Virus record (IMG/VR): IMGVR_UViG_3300047558_000261
Span: 1 to 48,758 of that record
DNA length: 48,758 nucleotides
Direction: 5' to 3' (one strand)
DNA from: a virus
The position numbers and the translations under genes were made by a program. This document shows positions 27,238 to 34,039 of the stretch, one piece after another; position 1 is the stretch's first letter, and every line of letters begins with the position of its first letter. A model generated the notes under the pieces. That model searched no databases and was not told where the DNA came from. It was given only the letters and a program-made list of their open reading frames with translations.

Positions 27238-27267
27238 ATGGCTAAAAGCAATGAACAACGGCGCTAA
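27238..27267 (+). CDS. Possible 9-residue peptide inside the structured RNA
   Basis: ATG at 27238 opens MAKSNEQRR and then TAA. A strong ribosome site (GGGAAGGAG) ends 4 bases before the start. It sits in the region enclosed by the 20-position helix 27187-27206/27276-27295. It could be chance, a leader-type peptide, or part of the RNA's function. Confidence 0.25.
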   Translation: MAKSNEQRR

Positions 27268-27295
27268 CCCGTTGCCAGTCCCCATACGTGATGGT

Positions 27296-27316
27296 CCCCG
27301 TCTTTCCGGGGTGTCA
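27296..27316 (+). repeat. Hairpin module copy 4 of 4
   Basis: The perfect stem CCCCG/CGGGG has loop TCTTTC, followed by TGTCA. It starts directly after the 3' strand of the 20-position helix ending at 27295. Confidence 0.7.
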
Positions 27317-27369
27317 ATCTAGTGGCTTAGAGCCCCACTATTCTAGATCTCGGGTTGATCTTAGATGCG

Positions 27370-27555
27370 CTATTTGCGCAATCCGCCTTCGCAGAGTTCC
27401 TTGATCAGGAGCGCTACGAATCCGACAGCAAAGGCGCCAACGATGAAAGCACCGATGGCAGCAAGCACTGCGGAGATGAAGGTTCCTGCAAGGATGACTA
27501 CTGCAATGGCCAGCATTGCGGCTACGATGTAGCCGATACTTTTAAGCCACTGCAC
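27370..27555 (-). CDS. 61-residue membrane protein, two spans
   Basis: A GTG start at 27555 lies 8 bases after the stop of the upstream gene, with AAGG about 8 bases before it. Two hydrophobic segments (about residues 7-27 and 29-52) are joined by a short Gly turn, with a charged C-terminus (IKELCEGGLRK). It is the last gene of the leftward replication operon and faces the structured RNA. Function unknown. Confidence 0.6.
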   Translation of the reverse strand: MQWLKSIGYIVAAMLAIAVVILAGTFISAVLAAIGAFIVGAFAVGFVALLIKELCEGGLRK

Positions 27556-27563
27556 ACACAGCC

Positions 27564-27881
27564 TTAATTAAAAAGGCTCGTGGTCGGTGCTGCGGGACCT
27601 TCAGCAGTTTCAGGAGCCAGAGCTTTTGGCTTGACTTCTTCGGCTGCTTTGGTTTCTGCGGTGGGAACCACAGTCAAGGCGGGCTTAGCATCATCTGCAG
27701 CTGCATCGCTGAAGCCAGGGATCTGGGCATCATCGATAGTGACATCAGCAACGATACCGGCAGCACCGCGCGTAGCTGAGAACGCGATTTCCACGCTCTT
27801 GCCTTGCAGGTTGATGCCTTGAGTCACGATGTACTGTTTCAGTGCAGCAATGATTTCGCTTTGCTTGAATTGGATTTGCAT
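27564..27881 (-). CDS. Small conserved phage protein with PTTSLF tail
   Basis: The protein has 105 residues. Residues 1-55 form a small alpha/beta domain (MQIQFKQSEIIAALKQYIVT, then GKSVEIAFSATRG); a similar small domain occurs in other short-tailed phages without known function. Residues 60-97 are a disordered Ala/Pro/Glu/Lys linker. The end, APTTSLFN, is almost the same as the end of the putative SSB (KPTTSLFA), which suggests both bind the same partner. It lies at the far end of the replication operon. Confidence 0.65.
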   Translation of the reverse strand: MQIQFKQSEIIAALKQYIVTQGINLQGKSVEIAFSATRGAAGIVADVTIDDAQIPGFSDAAADDAKPALTVVPTAETKAAEEVKPKALAPETAEGPAAPTTSLFN

Positions 27882-27892
27882 TTGGTATTCCC

Positions 27893-28474
27893 TTAATTCG
27901 CTGCCTTGATGAAAGGCAGCATCTGTTGAAACGCATTGCAGGTCATGCCTGCATAGATCGAAGCAATGGCGTCGGCCATGTGTTCGGCTTTCGCCTCACT
28001 CACCATGGTCTCACCTTTTTGCTTGTACGTGGGCCAATTAGCTTCAGGATGTGCTGCCATTGCCCAGTTGATCATCTCTTGCTTGGTGGCTGTCTTGGTG
28101 CCTACGGTTGCAAGTTTGACCTCTGTTGGGGTCACTTCGAAGAAGGGGATACCGTTCGCTCTCAATGCCCCAAGGACTCCCACGCAGATGCCGTAGGAAG
28201 CCATCGCTCGAGCAGATTGACTGCCGACCGGGACTTCTACGAATACTGCATGGGCGCCTATTGCGGCGTCAGCGGCTCCTTTATAGAGCTGGAGTGCTGA
28301 CTCAAGGTCGGTGCTATTCTGACGGACTTGCTTGCCGGTGGGCAATACAGGATTCGTGAGATCAACATAATCGACCGTGAGTTTTTTGGTTTCCAGATCC
28401 AGGGTGCCAACTGCCAGGCCCCAGTTGCGAAGACTGGGGTCTTGACCTACAACCTTAATGACTTTGCTCGTCAT
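27893..28474 (-). CDS. RuvC-like Holliday junction resolvase
   Basis: The 193-residue product has the RNase H-type resolvase pattern. The first acidic residue is Asp12 in GQDPSLRNWGLAVG, the second Glu80 in VFVEVPVG. The C-terminal metal ligands are in EHMADAIA (His165, Asp168), and Lys/Thr-rich TVGTKTATKQEM lies before them. It would cut branched DNA during recombination and before packaging. Its start overlaps the upstream gene by 20 bases. It works in a module with the Sak4-like ATPase, the nuclease and the SSB. Confidence 0.8.
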   Translation of the reverse strand: MTSKVIKVVGQDPSLRNWGLAVGTLDLETKKLTVDYVDLTNPVLPTGKQVRQNSTDLESALQLYKGAADAAIGAHAVFVEVPVGSQSARAMASYGICVGVLGALRANGIPFFEVTPTEVKLATVGTKTATKQEMINWAMAAHPEANWPTYKQKGETMVSEAKAEHMADAIASIYAGMTCNAFQQMLPFIKAAN

Positions 28475-28766
28475 TGGCAGCTGCAGGTTCTTCGTCTACT
28501 TCAGCAGCGAAGGGTAAGTTGCCGAGCTCACTCAATGCAATGGTGATGCCCAGGTTGAAACCTTGTCGCATCTCTGGTGTGAACGCATGGTCCACGCCAT
28601 CGATTTCGACAACGGCGTCTGCCGGGATTTCTTGCATGTGCTTGAGCAAACGCACCTTGGTGTCATGCCAGCGGATCAAGAGGTTGACGAACTGATCGAG
28701 GTCCGTGACTTGCACGGTCTCAGCCTGTTCGACAGCTTCGGGTTTGGTTTCTACAGCGTCGCTCAT
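28455..28766 (-). CDS. Small acidic protein, unknown
   Basis: The 103-residue protein is acidic at both ends. The centre (VNLLIRWHDTKVRLLKHMQE, about residues 27-46) is helical, followed by a short beta segment (VVEIDGVDHAFTPEM). The start overlaps the previous stop by ATGA (28763-28766). It is part of a four-gene chain of overlaps (28455-29729), so it is likely translated. No family recognised. Confidence 0.55.
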   Translation of the reverse strand: MSDAVETKPEAVEQAETVQVTDLDQFVNLLIRWHDTKVRLLKHMQEIPADAVVEIDGVDHAFTPEMRQGFNLGITIALSELGNLPFAAEVDEEPAAANDEQSH

Positions 28767-29254
28767 AGGATGATCCAGTCAGATTCGAGGATGTCGGATT
28801 GACTGGCAACCCATGGCACCACTTCGTTGGTCACGGTCTTCATGGCGATGTAGGCACGGTACGGAACCATGCTGTTCAAGCCATAGAAGCTCTTGGCAGC
28901 TTCTGTCTTGACGGGGTAGTAATCTGCCCCGACGTAGTACAGGAACATGCCCTTGCCGTTCCAACCCTCACGGGTCACCTTGTAGCCCATCTTCATGGCT
29001 TCGATCGCCAAGCCGAAGGTCAAGCCATCGGTTGGGTGATACGCGCGCTCGAAGACGGCTTTCGGTGACCAGCTCACGTAGCCGGCGTAGTCCTTGGTGT
29101 TGGCTTGGCCACCATCTTGGTACTCCACCAGGTAGCCTGGGTCGTCTGGGTTCTCGTCCGTGGGGACATCCCAGCCGCGAAAGCTGTTGTACTCCAGACG
29201 AGTCATGGGTTTTGCGTGGATCAGTTTGACCCCGAGGTATTGCTTCATGGTCAC
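28763..29254 (-). CDS. Two-domain protein with Tad2-like (DUF2829) domain
   Basis: The protein has 163 residues. The C-terminal domain (about residues 77-163) has the DUF2829 pattern: LTFGLAIEAMKMGYKVTREG, WNGKGMFLYYV, PYRAYIAMKTV, then VPWVASQSDILESDW. DUF2829 proteins include Tad2, which binds the cyclic ADP-ribose-type signal of Thoeris immunity and blocks it. The N-terminal domain (residues 1-75, with MTRLEYNSFRGWDVPTDENP and GYVSWSPKAVFERAY) is found in other phage proteins, alone or fused. The gene is in a chain of ATGA overlaps. Anti-Thoeris activity is likely from family membership but untested here. Confidence 0.8.
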   Translation of the reverse strand: MTMKQYLGVKLIHAKPMTRLEYNSFRGWDVPTDENPDDPGYLVEYQDGGQANTKDYAGYVSWSPKAVFERAYHPTDGLTFGLAIEAMKMGYKVTREGWNGKGMFLYYVGADYYPVKTEAAKSFYGLNSMVPYRAYIAMKTVTNEVVPWVASQSDILESDWIIL

Positions 29255-29535
29255 TCCAATCCAGCTTCAAAACGACGTTGACGCAGGAGGTAGCCCTCCA
29301 GTTGCCAAATCTCTTCAAATGCCTTTTCGTAGGCGAATTTCTCGCCCAAGGCTTGGTTGTACTGCTCTTTGCTCACGCAAGCGCTGGTACCGATCACTGT
29401 GAAGCCATTCTCAAGAGTGAGTTGACAAACAGTGGTACGACCATCACCTAGCAGCGTGTACTCAGACATCTTGATCTTGCAATAAATGTCGGCAACGGTG
29501 AGTTTTTGAGGCAGTTTCTCTTGCTGTTCGATCAT
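29251..29535 (-). CDS. N4 gp49 / Sf6 gp66 family protein
   Basis: The 94-residue protein has the pattern of this small phage family: an N-terminal segment naming a substrate-like strand (YTLLGDGRTTVCQLTLENGF), then VIGTSACVSKEQYNQALGEK, then AYEKAFEEIWQLEGYLL. Members are widespread in phages and have no established function. Start and stop overlap the neighbours by ATGA, so expression is tied to the Tad2-like gene. Confidence 0.75.
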   Translation of the reverse strand: MIEQQEKLPQKLTVADIYCKIKMSEYTLLGDGRTTVCQLTLENGFTVIGTSACVSKEQYNQALGEKFAYEKAFEEIWQLEGYLLRQRRFEAGLE

Positions 29536-29729
29536 GGCTTTTGCTCCCCATCAGGATTTGACGGTTCGGTTTCAGTTAAAGCCCTGATCTGCTGAGCTGT
29601 CTGGCTTTGGATGGATGCAATCACACCGGCCACTTTGTCATAGGGTTGGGTACCCAAGGCATTGAGGATGTGTGTCACATTTTCCAAAGTCACTTCGAGC
29701 TTGACAGGTGTTGAACCTTCGATTTTCAT
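29532..29729 (-). CDS. 65-residue conserved phage protein, unknown
   Basis: A good AGGAG site lies before the ATG at 29729. The helical segment VTHILNALGTQPYDKVAGVI (about residues 18-37) resembles small proteins seen beside phage replication genes. The C-terminus is polar. It is the first gene after a terminator and begins the run of four overlapping genes, so a promoter may lie in 29730-29800. Confidence 0.6.
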   Translation of the reverse strand: MKIEGSTPVKLEVTLENVTHILNALGTQPYDKVAGVIASIQSQTAQQIRALTETEPSNPDGEQKP

Positions 29730-29747
29730 AGTGCTCCTTGGTGGACG

Positions 29748-29778
29748 AAAAAATAGGGATGGGTATTAAACCATCCCT
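29748..29778 (-). terminator. Intrinsic terminator after putative SSB gene
   Basis: On the minus strand AGGGATGG pairs with CCATCCCT around an 8-base loop and is followed by A and six T. It lies just downstream of the gene ending at 29801. Confidence 0.85.
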
Positions 29779-29800
29779 TTGGACTCACCGGAGCTCGCTA

Positions 29801-30535
29801 TTAAGCGAACAAGCTAGTCGTAGGCTTCTTGGCTGCAGCGGGAGCACCTGCTGCGGCTTGTGGAGCACCAGCAGTGCCGGAAGCACCTTTGGCTTTGTTT
29901 TTCGTCTGGCCTGTCCACTTGTTGCTCCAGGTGTCGATGAACGTCGCTGTCTCGGCTTGCGCACGGATTTCAGCGGTGGTCATGCGATCTTTTGCACGGA
30001 AGAGCTTGTCGATGTCATTCTCGTCACGAGTTTCACCCGTGGCTTCGTATGCACCAGCTTCGTTCTTCTTGGTCTTGTCGACGGTTTGTTTGATCACACC
30101 AGCGATGATCTCTTGGTTCAGCAAGTCCATCAGCACTTCCACTTTCGTGGGCACTTCGGCCTTGGCTTCAGCGCTGTACACGTTGACCACTTTGGTCTCG
30201 GTTTCCAGTTGAGAGATTTCTTTGCCCACGGTCAACAACGCGAGGCTGTTGGCGTGCAAAAAGCCTGGGAGATAGTGCTTCTCACCGTCTTTCTCGTAGT
30301 AGTTCTTGCCGCCCTTTGCAGTACCCGACGTCATCCAGAGAGTCTGTTTGAGGTCACGACCTGCATCGGTCTTCAAGGTCAACACGAGGCCCAATGCGCC
30401 GGAGCCTGCTTTGCTCAAGTAGGCCATGGCGATTTTGCAGCCGTAAATGCCCGACTCGAGTACACCACCGCCGCCTACGGAGTCTTTTTCGTCGGCAATG
30501 GAGGAGTCGGTCGTCAGATTTGCGAGCATGTTCAT
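29801..30535 (-). CDS. Putative single-stranded DNA-binding protein
   Basis: The protein has 244 residues. The N-terminal half is beta-rich (GVLESGIYGCKIAMAYLSKA, LGLVLTLKTDAGRDLKQTLW), consistent with an OB fold, then helical. The C-terminal 30 residues are a flexible Gly/Ala/Pro/Lys linker ending in KPTTSLFA, like SSB tails that recruit partners although not acidic. It lies beside the Sak4-like ATPase and helicase-primase, the expected place for the replication SSB. The tail matches that of the 105-residue protein at 27564-27881. DNA binding is inferred. Confidence 0.6.
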   Translation of the reverse strand: MNMLANLTTDSSIADEKDSVGGGGVLESGIYGCKIAMAYLSKAGSGALGLVLTLKTDAGRDLKQTLWMTSGTAKGGKNYYEKDGEKHYLPGFLHANSLALLTVGKEISQLETETKVVNVYSAEAKAEVPTKVEVLMDLLNQEIIAGVIKQTVDKTKKNEAGAYEATGETRDENDIDKLFRAKDRMTTAEIRAQAETATFIDTWSNKWTGQTKNKAKGASGTAGAPQAAAGAPAAAKKPTTSLFA

Positions 30536-30582
30536 GATGGAATTTCTTTCTATGGTTTGGTTTGTGATTGACTACCGCGCGG

Positions 30583-31308
30583 TTAAGCGTAGTACTCGTG
30601 GAGTCGGTCTAAGACCAGTTGCATGTTGTTGTCGATGTAAGTTTCCTTGGTCTCGAACAACCCCAGCGGACCACGCAGACGCTCGTTGACAGTGTCCTTT
30701 GTGATCTTGGTTTGGAAGACGTACTTGAATCCAAGCGCTTCCTCCTCAGGGGTCACGGTCAGAAGATCTGAGCCGTAGTCCTTGAGGGTTTTGAGAGGTA
30801 CCTTCTTCGACGCGATGACGACGGTGAAGTAACTCTCAATGCCGTTGTTCTTCAAGCTGCCTTTGACGGGGACCTTCGTCTCCATAATCATCTCGCCCTC
30901 ATTGAGGGTGTCGGATGTATGGGCAATGAAGATCACGCGCTTGGTAGAACGTGCGACATATTGCTGCATCAGTGTTTTGTAATACTGAGCAAACTGACCC
31001 CACGCCTGCATGGTGTTGGCCGAGTTGAGCACGTAAATGCTTTCGTACATATCCAGCAAGTAGGTGAGGCTGTCAACCACAATGGTGTGAATATTGGGGT
31101 TGGTTTCTGCCCAGTCAAATGCTTCGTTGATCTGCAGAGGATCGGTAACGGTCTTCTGAATGAACTTGGCTTTGAATGGCAGACGTTTGCCGGCCTCACA
31201 GTTGAGATAAAGCACACCTTCGGGGTTAGCTAAATTCATCAGTGATGCCGACTTGCCGGTGGCTGATTTGCCACACAGCAATACTAGATGGTCGTTGGTT
31301 TCAGACAT
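30583..31308 (-). CDS. Sak4-like RecA-family ATPase
   Basis: The 241-residue protein has a Walker A motif (GKSATGKS, residues 13-20), a Walker B (HTIVVDSLTYL, about residues 95-105) and a further conserved strand (KRVIFIAHTSD). This is the RecA-like core of phage Sak4-type single-strand annealing or recombination proteins, often paired with an SSB and a Cas4-like nuclease, as here. It would support recombination-dependent replication. AAGGAAAG precedes the start with good spacing. Confidence 0.8.
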   Translation of the reverse strand: MSETNDHLVLLCGKSATGKSASLMNLANPEGVLYLNCEAGKRLPFKAKFIQKTVTDPLQINEAFDWAETNPNIHTIVVDSLTYLLDMYESIYVLNSANTMQAWGQFAQYYKTLMQQYVARSTKRVIFIAHTSDTLNEGEMIMETKVPVKGSLKNNGIESYFTVVIASKKVPLKTLKDYGSDLLTVTPEEEALGFKYVFQTKITKDTVNERLRGPLGLFETKETYIDNNMQLVLDRLHEYYA

Positions 31309-31356
31309 GAACTTTCCTTGGTTGTTCGCAGAAGCGCCCGGAGGCGCCTTCCACGA

Positions 31357-31830
31357 TCAGTTGTCAAACCAGAACACAACGCGCTGATCTTCATCAGGCA
31401 CGTCTGAGGTCAGGTGTTTGAGAACGCCTTCCAGGCAATCAACAAAGTGATTAATCTGGTCACGCTCTTGCGTTGGATTGATCAACTGCTCGGTGCGCAT
31501 CTCGGCCATTGCTGTGAGCTTGGCTTTGAAATCGCCTCGAGTCAGGTGCCCATGGCTGTGGCCATCGACATCCCATTGATCATTCAGTTGCTGTACTTCT
31601 GAAGACAGGTCGTCAGGTAGTGACGTCGCATCAAAGCCGAAGTCCCACTCGGTGCGGACACCGGGTTGGATGAATCCAAACCACCAGTAGTCACGATTAC
31701 GTCCGGGGAAGTTGTCCATGTCCTTGTAGACATGATCATCTTCGTCTTCGACACTGAAGCTTGCTGCTTGATCGCAGACCCACTTGCCGTCTTTTTTGGT
31801 CTCTGAGTACCAGTGAATATCGCAGCCCAT
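31357..31830 (-). CDS. Conserved phage protein beginning MGCDIH
   Basis: I chose the ATG at 31830 (157 residues). It has a strong AAGGAG site 6 bases upstream, and the N-terminus MGCDIHWYSETKKDGKW is the usual beginning of this widespread phage family. The longer frame, starting at 31890, overlaps the upstream stop by ATGA but has no better site. It contains NRDYWWFGFIQPGVR and an internal HSHGHLT motif that may bind metal. The function of the family is unknown. Confidence 0.7.
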   Translation of the reverse strand: MGCDIHWYSETKKDGKWVCDQAASFSVEDEDDHVYKDMDNFPGRNRDYWWFGFIQPGVRTEWDFGFDATSLPDDLSSEVQQLNDQWDVDGHSHGHLTRGDFKAKLTAMAEMRTEQLINPTQERDQINHFVDCLEGVLKHLTSDVPDEDQRVVFWFDN

Positions 31831-31886
31831 TTTTGGCTCCTTATAGGTATAGCGATAGGCATCCAGAAAGTCTGAATGCCCGTCGC

Positions 31887-34028
31887 TCATCGTTTTGCAA
31901 TGGCCTTGGCTACGGTAATCATGATGGTGCTCATGATCTCGGCTTCGTCCAACTTATCGGGAATCTTCTCGTTCAGGCTCATGACGCGCTGACGGATAGG
32001 TTCGAATTCGAAACCACCATCAACCAGGATCATGGCGAAACGCAGCATCATGTTGTTGCGGTTGCCGTCACCTGTGTTATTCATGACCCAACGCTCGAGG
32101 TTGTCCATGGAGTGCTGAGAGTTCAGGAGCTCCTTGCGCTCTTCGTTCTTACTGGTTTTCGGAATGAAGGGCAGGGCATCGAGCACGTCACCGTCGTTGT
32201 ATTCGAAGTGGCCGTCGTGAGACATCCACTTGCGAGCACGCTGGCCGGTAGCCGTATCACATTCGAATGGGAGCCATTCGTAGATGTTGCTCATGAACTC
32301 TTTGTAGTCCTTGGCATCGAGCGTCAACTCGTAGTTGATCGGGAAGATGATGCGGAAACGGTTCTCGTCTTCGGTATGGCGCTTGGTCGTGTAGACGAGG
32401 AACTTGTAGTTCTTCATCAGCAGCTTGACCGTGCTGAGATTGACTCCACCATCGACGTCGATCACCACCAGGTTGAAACCTGGAATACAGTTCTCTTCGT
32501 TGCGGTAGCCACCATTGAGGTGGTGAGCAACCCAGTGCAGGCCTGGTGCTTGAGTCAGCTTGCTCAGCTGATCAAACGGCGCATATTCGTTTCGGTAGTC
32601 CGTTGTGATGTCCGTGCTGTAACTCACGACCATCTTGTCGAGGTCCGTCTCTTTGAGAGTCTCGCCTCGCAAGAACTCGATGCCATCGCTGAATGACTTC
32701 TTGATGATCACGTTGTTCTTGTAGCCCCACGCAGTTGCCAGTGTGAGCATCTCGGTTTTCTGTGCAGCAGCACCGCGGTAGAAGGGCAAGTCCTCGGTGA
32801 GGTCAGCTTGAGTGACATCACGTTTGGTCGTGCCCAAATACTTGGCGAGCTTCACATACGCACGATCGCGTGTGAGGAGCTGATTGAAAGCCTCGCCTGA
32901 TTCCTCGGCCAGTTTGATGGCTTGGTACAGGTGGGTCTCGGTGAGCTCTGGAGAATCGTCGATGAAGGCGTAGGCGCCAGCCAACTTCAGAGCCTTGAAG
33001 TAACGATGAGAGATCTCGGCTTTCTTGATCTCCTCGTGTTCAGGGTAGAGGTTGGCTTCACGCTCACACTTCAATCGGTACTCGATGAGTACCAGACTGG
33101 TCTCCTTGCTCATCACCAAACGCTTGTTGACGTTGATGATGTCGGCCAAGCCTTCCAAGCGATCTGACAGCTGATCCAGATACTGGTTGCTGTCTTGATT
33201 GGTCAGCTGCTCGTAGACCTCTTCGGGGGTCTGATCTACAACGCGGTTTGACGCGCGGCTGTAGCCGAAGAAGCAACGACGTGCGTAGCCAGTTTCGAGC
33301 ATCGAGTAGAGCTCTTCTTCTGTCTTGCTGCCATTCAAAAGCTTGGAAGGCGTGCCGAACAACAGCATGTTGGTCGGTGTGCGACCCACAATCTCTTCGT
33401 TACGCGTGTTCTCAGCGGTGTTCTTGATGAGCTTCTGCTTGATCACACCCATGTCAAACAACTCGAGGAACGTGTTGAGCACGTCCACGTTGCTGACCAG
33501 GTTGGAGCCGATCTCGTCAATCTGCAAGTTCACCGAACCTGCATCTGCCATCAGCAGCTTGTGACGCATCTGCTTCACCGCTGCCGGCGTACCGGAGTCG
33601 AAGCTGAAAACCAATGAGCCAAGGCCTTCGAATTCCTTGGACACACGGATCAGCTCTTCGTCTGGATCGGTGCTCTTGCGATTGGCTCGCTTAAGAGCAA
33701 GCTTTGGCAAGTTCTGCTCAGCCAGGATCGGGAACGTCTCTTCGAGAAAACGTCCACGGAACTGGTTGATCACATGGTTCTCCATGATGTTCGTGGAGAA
33801 GCCTTTGCCAGAGCCTGAGGTGCTCAGGTTCAACGCGTACATGTTGACCGGGATGTCTCCGCGGTCGTGTGTAGCGATGGTGGTTCGCATCATCGAAGCC
33901 ACCAGGCTGAAGTAGTAACCCACGAGCACACGAAAGAACAGTGGGTTGCTGTTCTGAGTCTTGCTGCAGAGGATTTCAACCAACTGTTCTGACGTTGGGT
34001 TGTACTCCATTTCGTCAAGTGTTTTCAT
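31887..34028 (-). CDS. Helicase-like ATPase fused to archaeo-eukaryotic primase
   Basis: I chose the ATG at 34028 (713 residues; the frame continues 30 codons upstream into the nuclease gene). The N-terminal half is an ATPase of the plasmid/phage DUF3987-like type, with Walker A STSGSGKGFS (about residues 69-78). The C-terminal part carries an AEP primase core: IDVDGG with Asp524 and Asp526, then YTTKRHTEDENRFRIIFPI. It ends in a PriCT-like domain (GDGNRNNMMLRFAMILVDGG). It probably primes and unwinds DNA at the phage fork. The order ATPase-then-primase is the reverse of common primase-helicases. Confidence 0.7.
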   Translation of the reverse strand: MKTLDEMEYNPTSEQLVEILCSKTQNSNPLFFRVLVGYYFSLVASMMRTTIATHDRGDIPVNMYALNLSTSGSGKGFSTNIMENHVINQFRGRFLEETFPILAEQNLPKLALKRANRKSTDPDEELIRVSKEFEGLGSLVFSFDSGTPAAVKQMRHKLLMADAGSVNLQIDEIGSNLVSNVDVLNTFLELFDMGVIKQKLIKNTAENTRNEEIVGRTPTNMLLFGTPSKLLNGSKTEEELYSMLETGYARRCFFGYSRASNRVVDQTPEEVYEQLTNQDSNQYLDQLSDRLEGLADIINVNKRLVMSKETSLVLIEYRLKCEREANLYPEHEEIKKAEISHRYFKALKLAGAYAFIDDSPELTETHLYQAIKLAEESGEAFNQLLTRDRAYVKLAKYLGTTKRDVTQADLTEDLPFYRGAAAQKTEMLTLATAWGYKNNVIIKKSFSDGIEFLRGETLKETDLDKMVVSYSTDITTDYRNEYAPFDQLSKLTQAPGLHWVAHHLNGGYRNEENCIPGFNLVVIDVDGGVNLSTVKLLMKNYKFLVYTTKRHTEDENRFRIIFPINYELTLDAKDYKEFMSNIYEWLPFECDTATGQRARKWMSHDGHFEYNDGDVLDALPFIPKTSKNEERKELLNSQHSMDNLERWVMNNTGDGNRNNMMLRFAMILVDGGFEFEPIRQRVMSLNEKIPDKLDEAEIMSTIMITVAKAIAKR

Positions 34029-34039
34029 ACAGATCTTTC

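Larger units (their letters stand above)
26553..27345 (+). ncRNA. Candidate large structured noncoding RNA
   Basis: About 790 bases directly after the giant gene hold no normal gene but many helices. The main ones are 26553-26566/26620-26633 (14 pairs, two G-U on the plus strand), 26861-26874/26960-26973 (13 of 14), 26898-26904/26929-26935 with inner stem 26907-26914/26919-26926 (two G-U), 27128-27133/27166-27171, 27187-27206/27276-27295 (20 positions, one mismatch, one G-U), 27256-27261/27269-27274 and 27320-27325/27335-27340. Most wobble pairs work only if the plus strand is the RNA. Four copies of a hairpin with an invariant loop are embedded. Size recalls GOLLD or ROOL, the large ornate RNAs of phages, but I cannot assign it to either. 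The RNA could be processed from the giant gene's transcript or have its own promoter. Confidence 0.65.

Noticed and set aside
26634-27316. CRISPR array or simple tandem repeats
   Set aside because: The four modules are unevenly spaced (120, 227 and 315 bases), and only the loop and tail are the same; the stems differ but pair.
26634-27316. The four hairpins as intrinsic terminators
   Set aside because: None is followed by a T-run on either strand, and all share a loop, which terminators do not.
26553-27345. tRNA or tmRNA genes in the gene-free region
   Set aside because: No T-loop (GGTTCRA) with matching acceptor stem and CCA was found, and the nine-codon frame does not look like a tmRNA tag.
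31333-31352. GC-rich hairpin before the Sak4-like gene as a terminator
   Set aside because: The stem is imperfect and no T-run follows.
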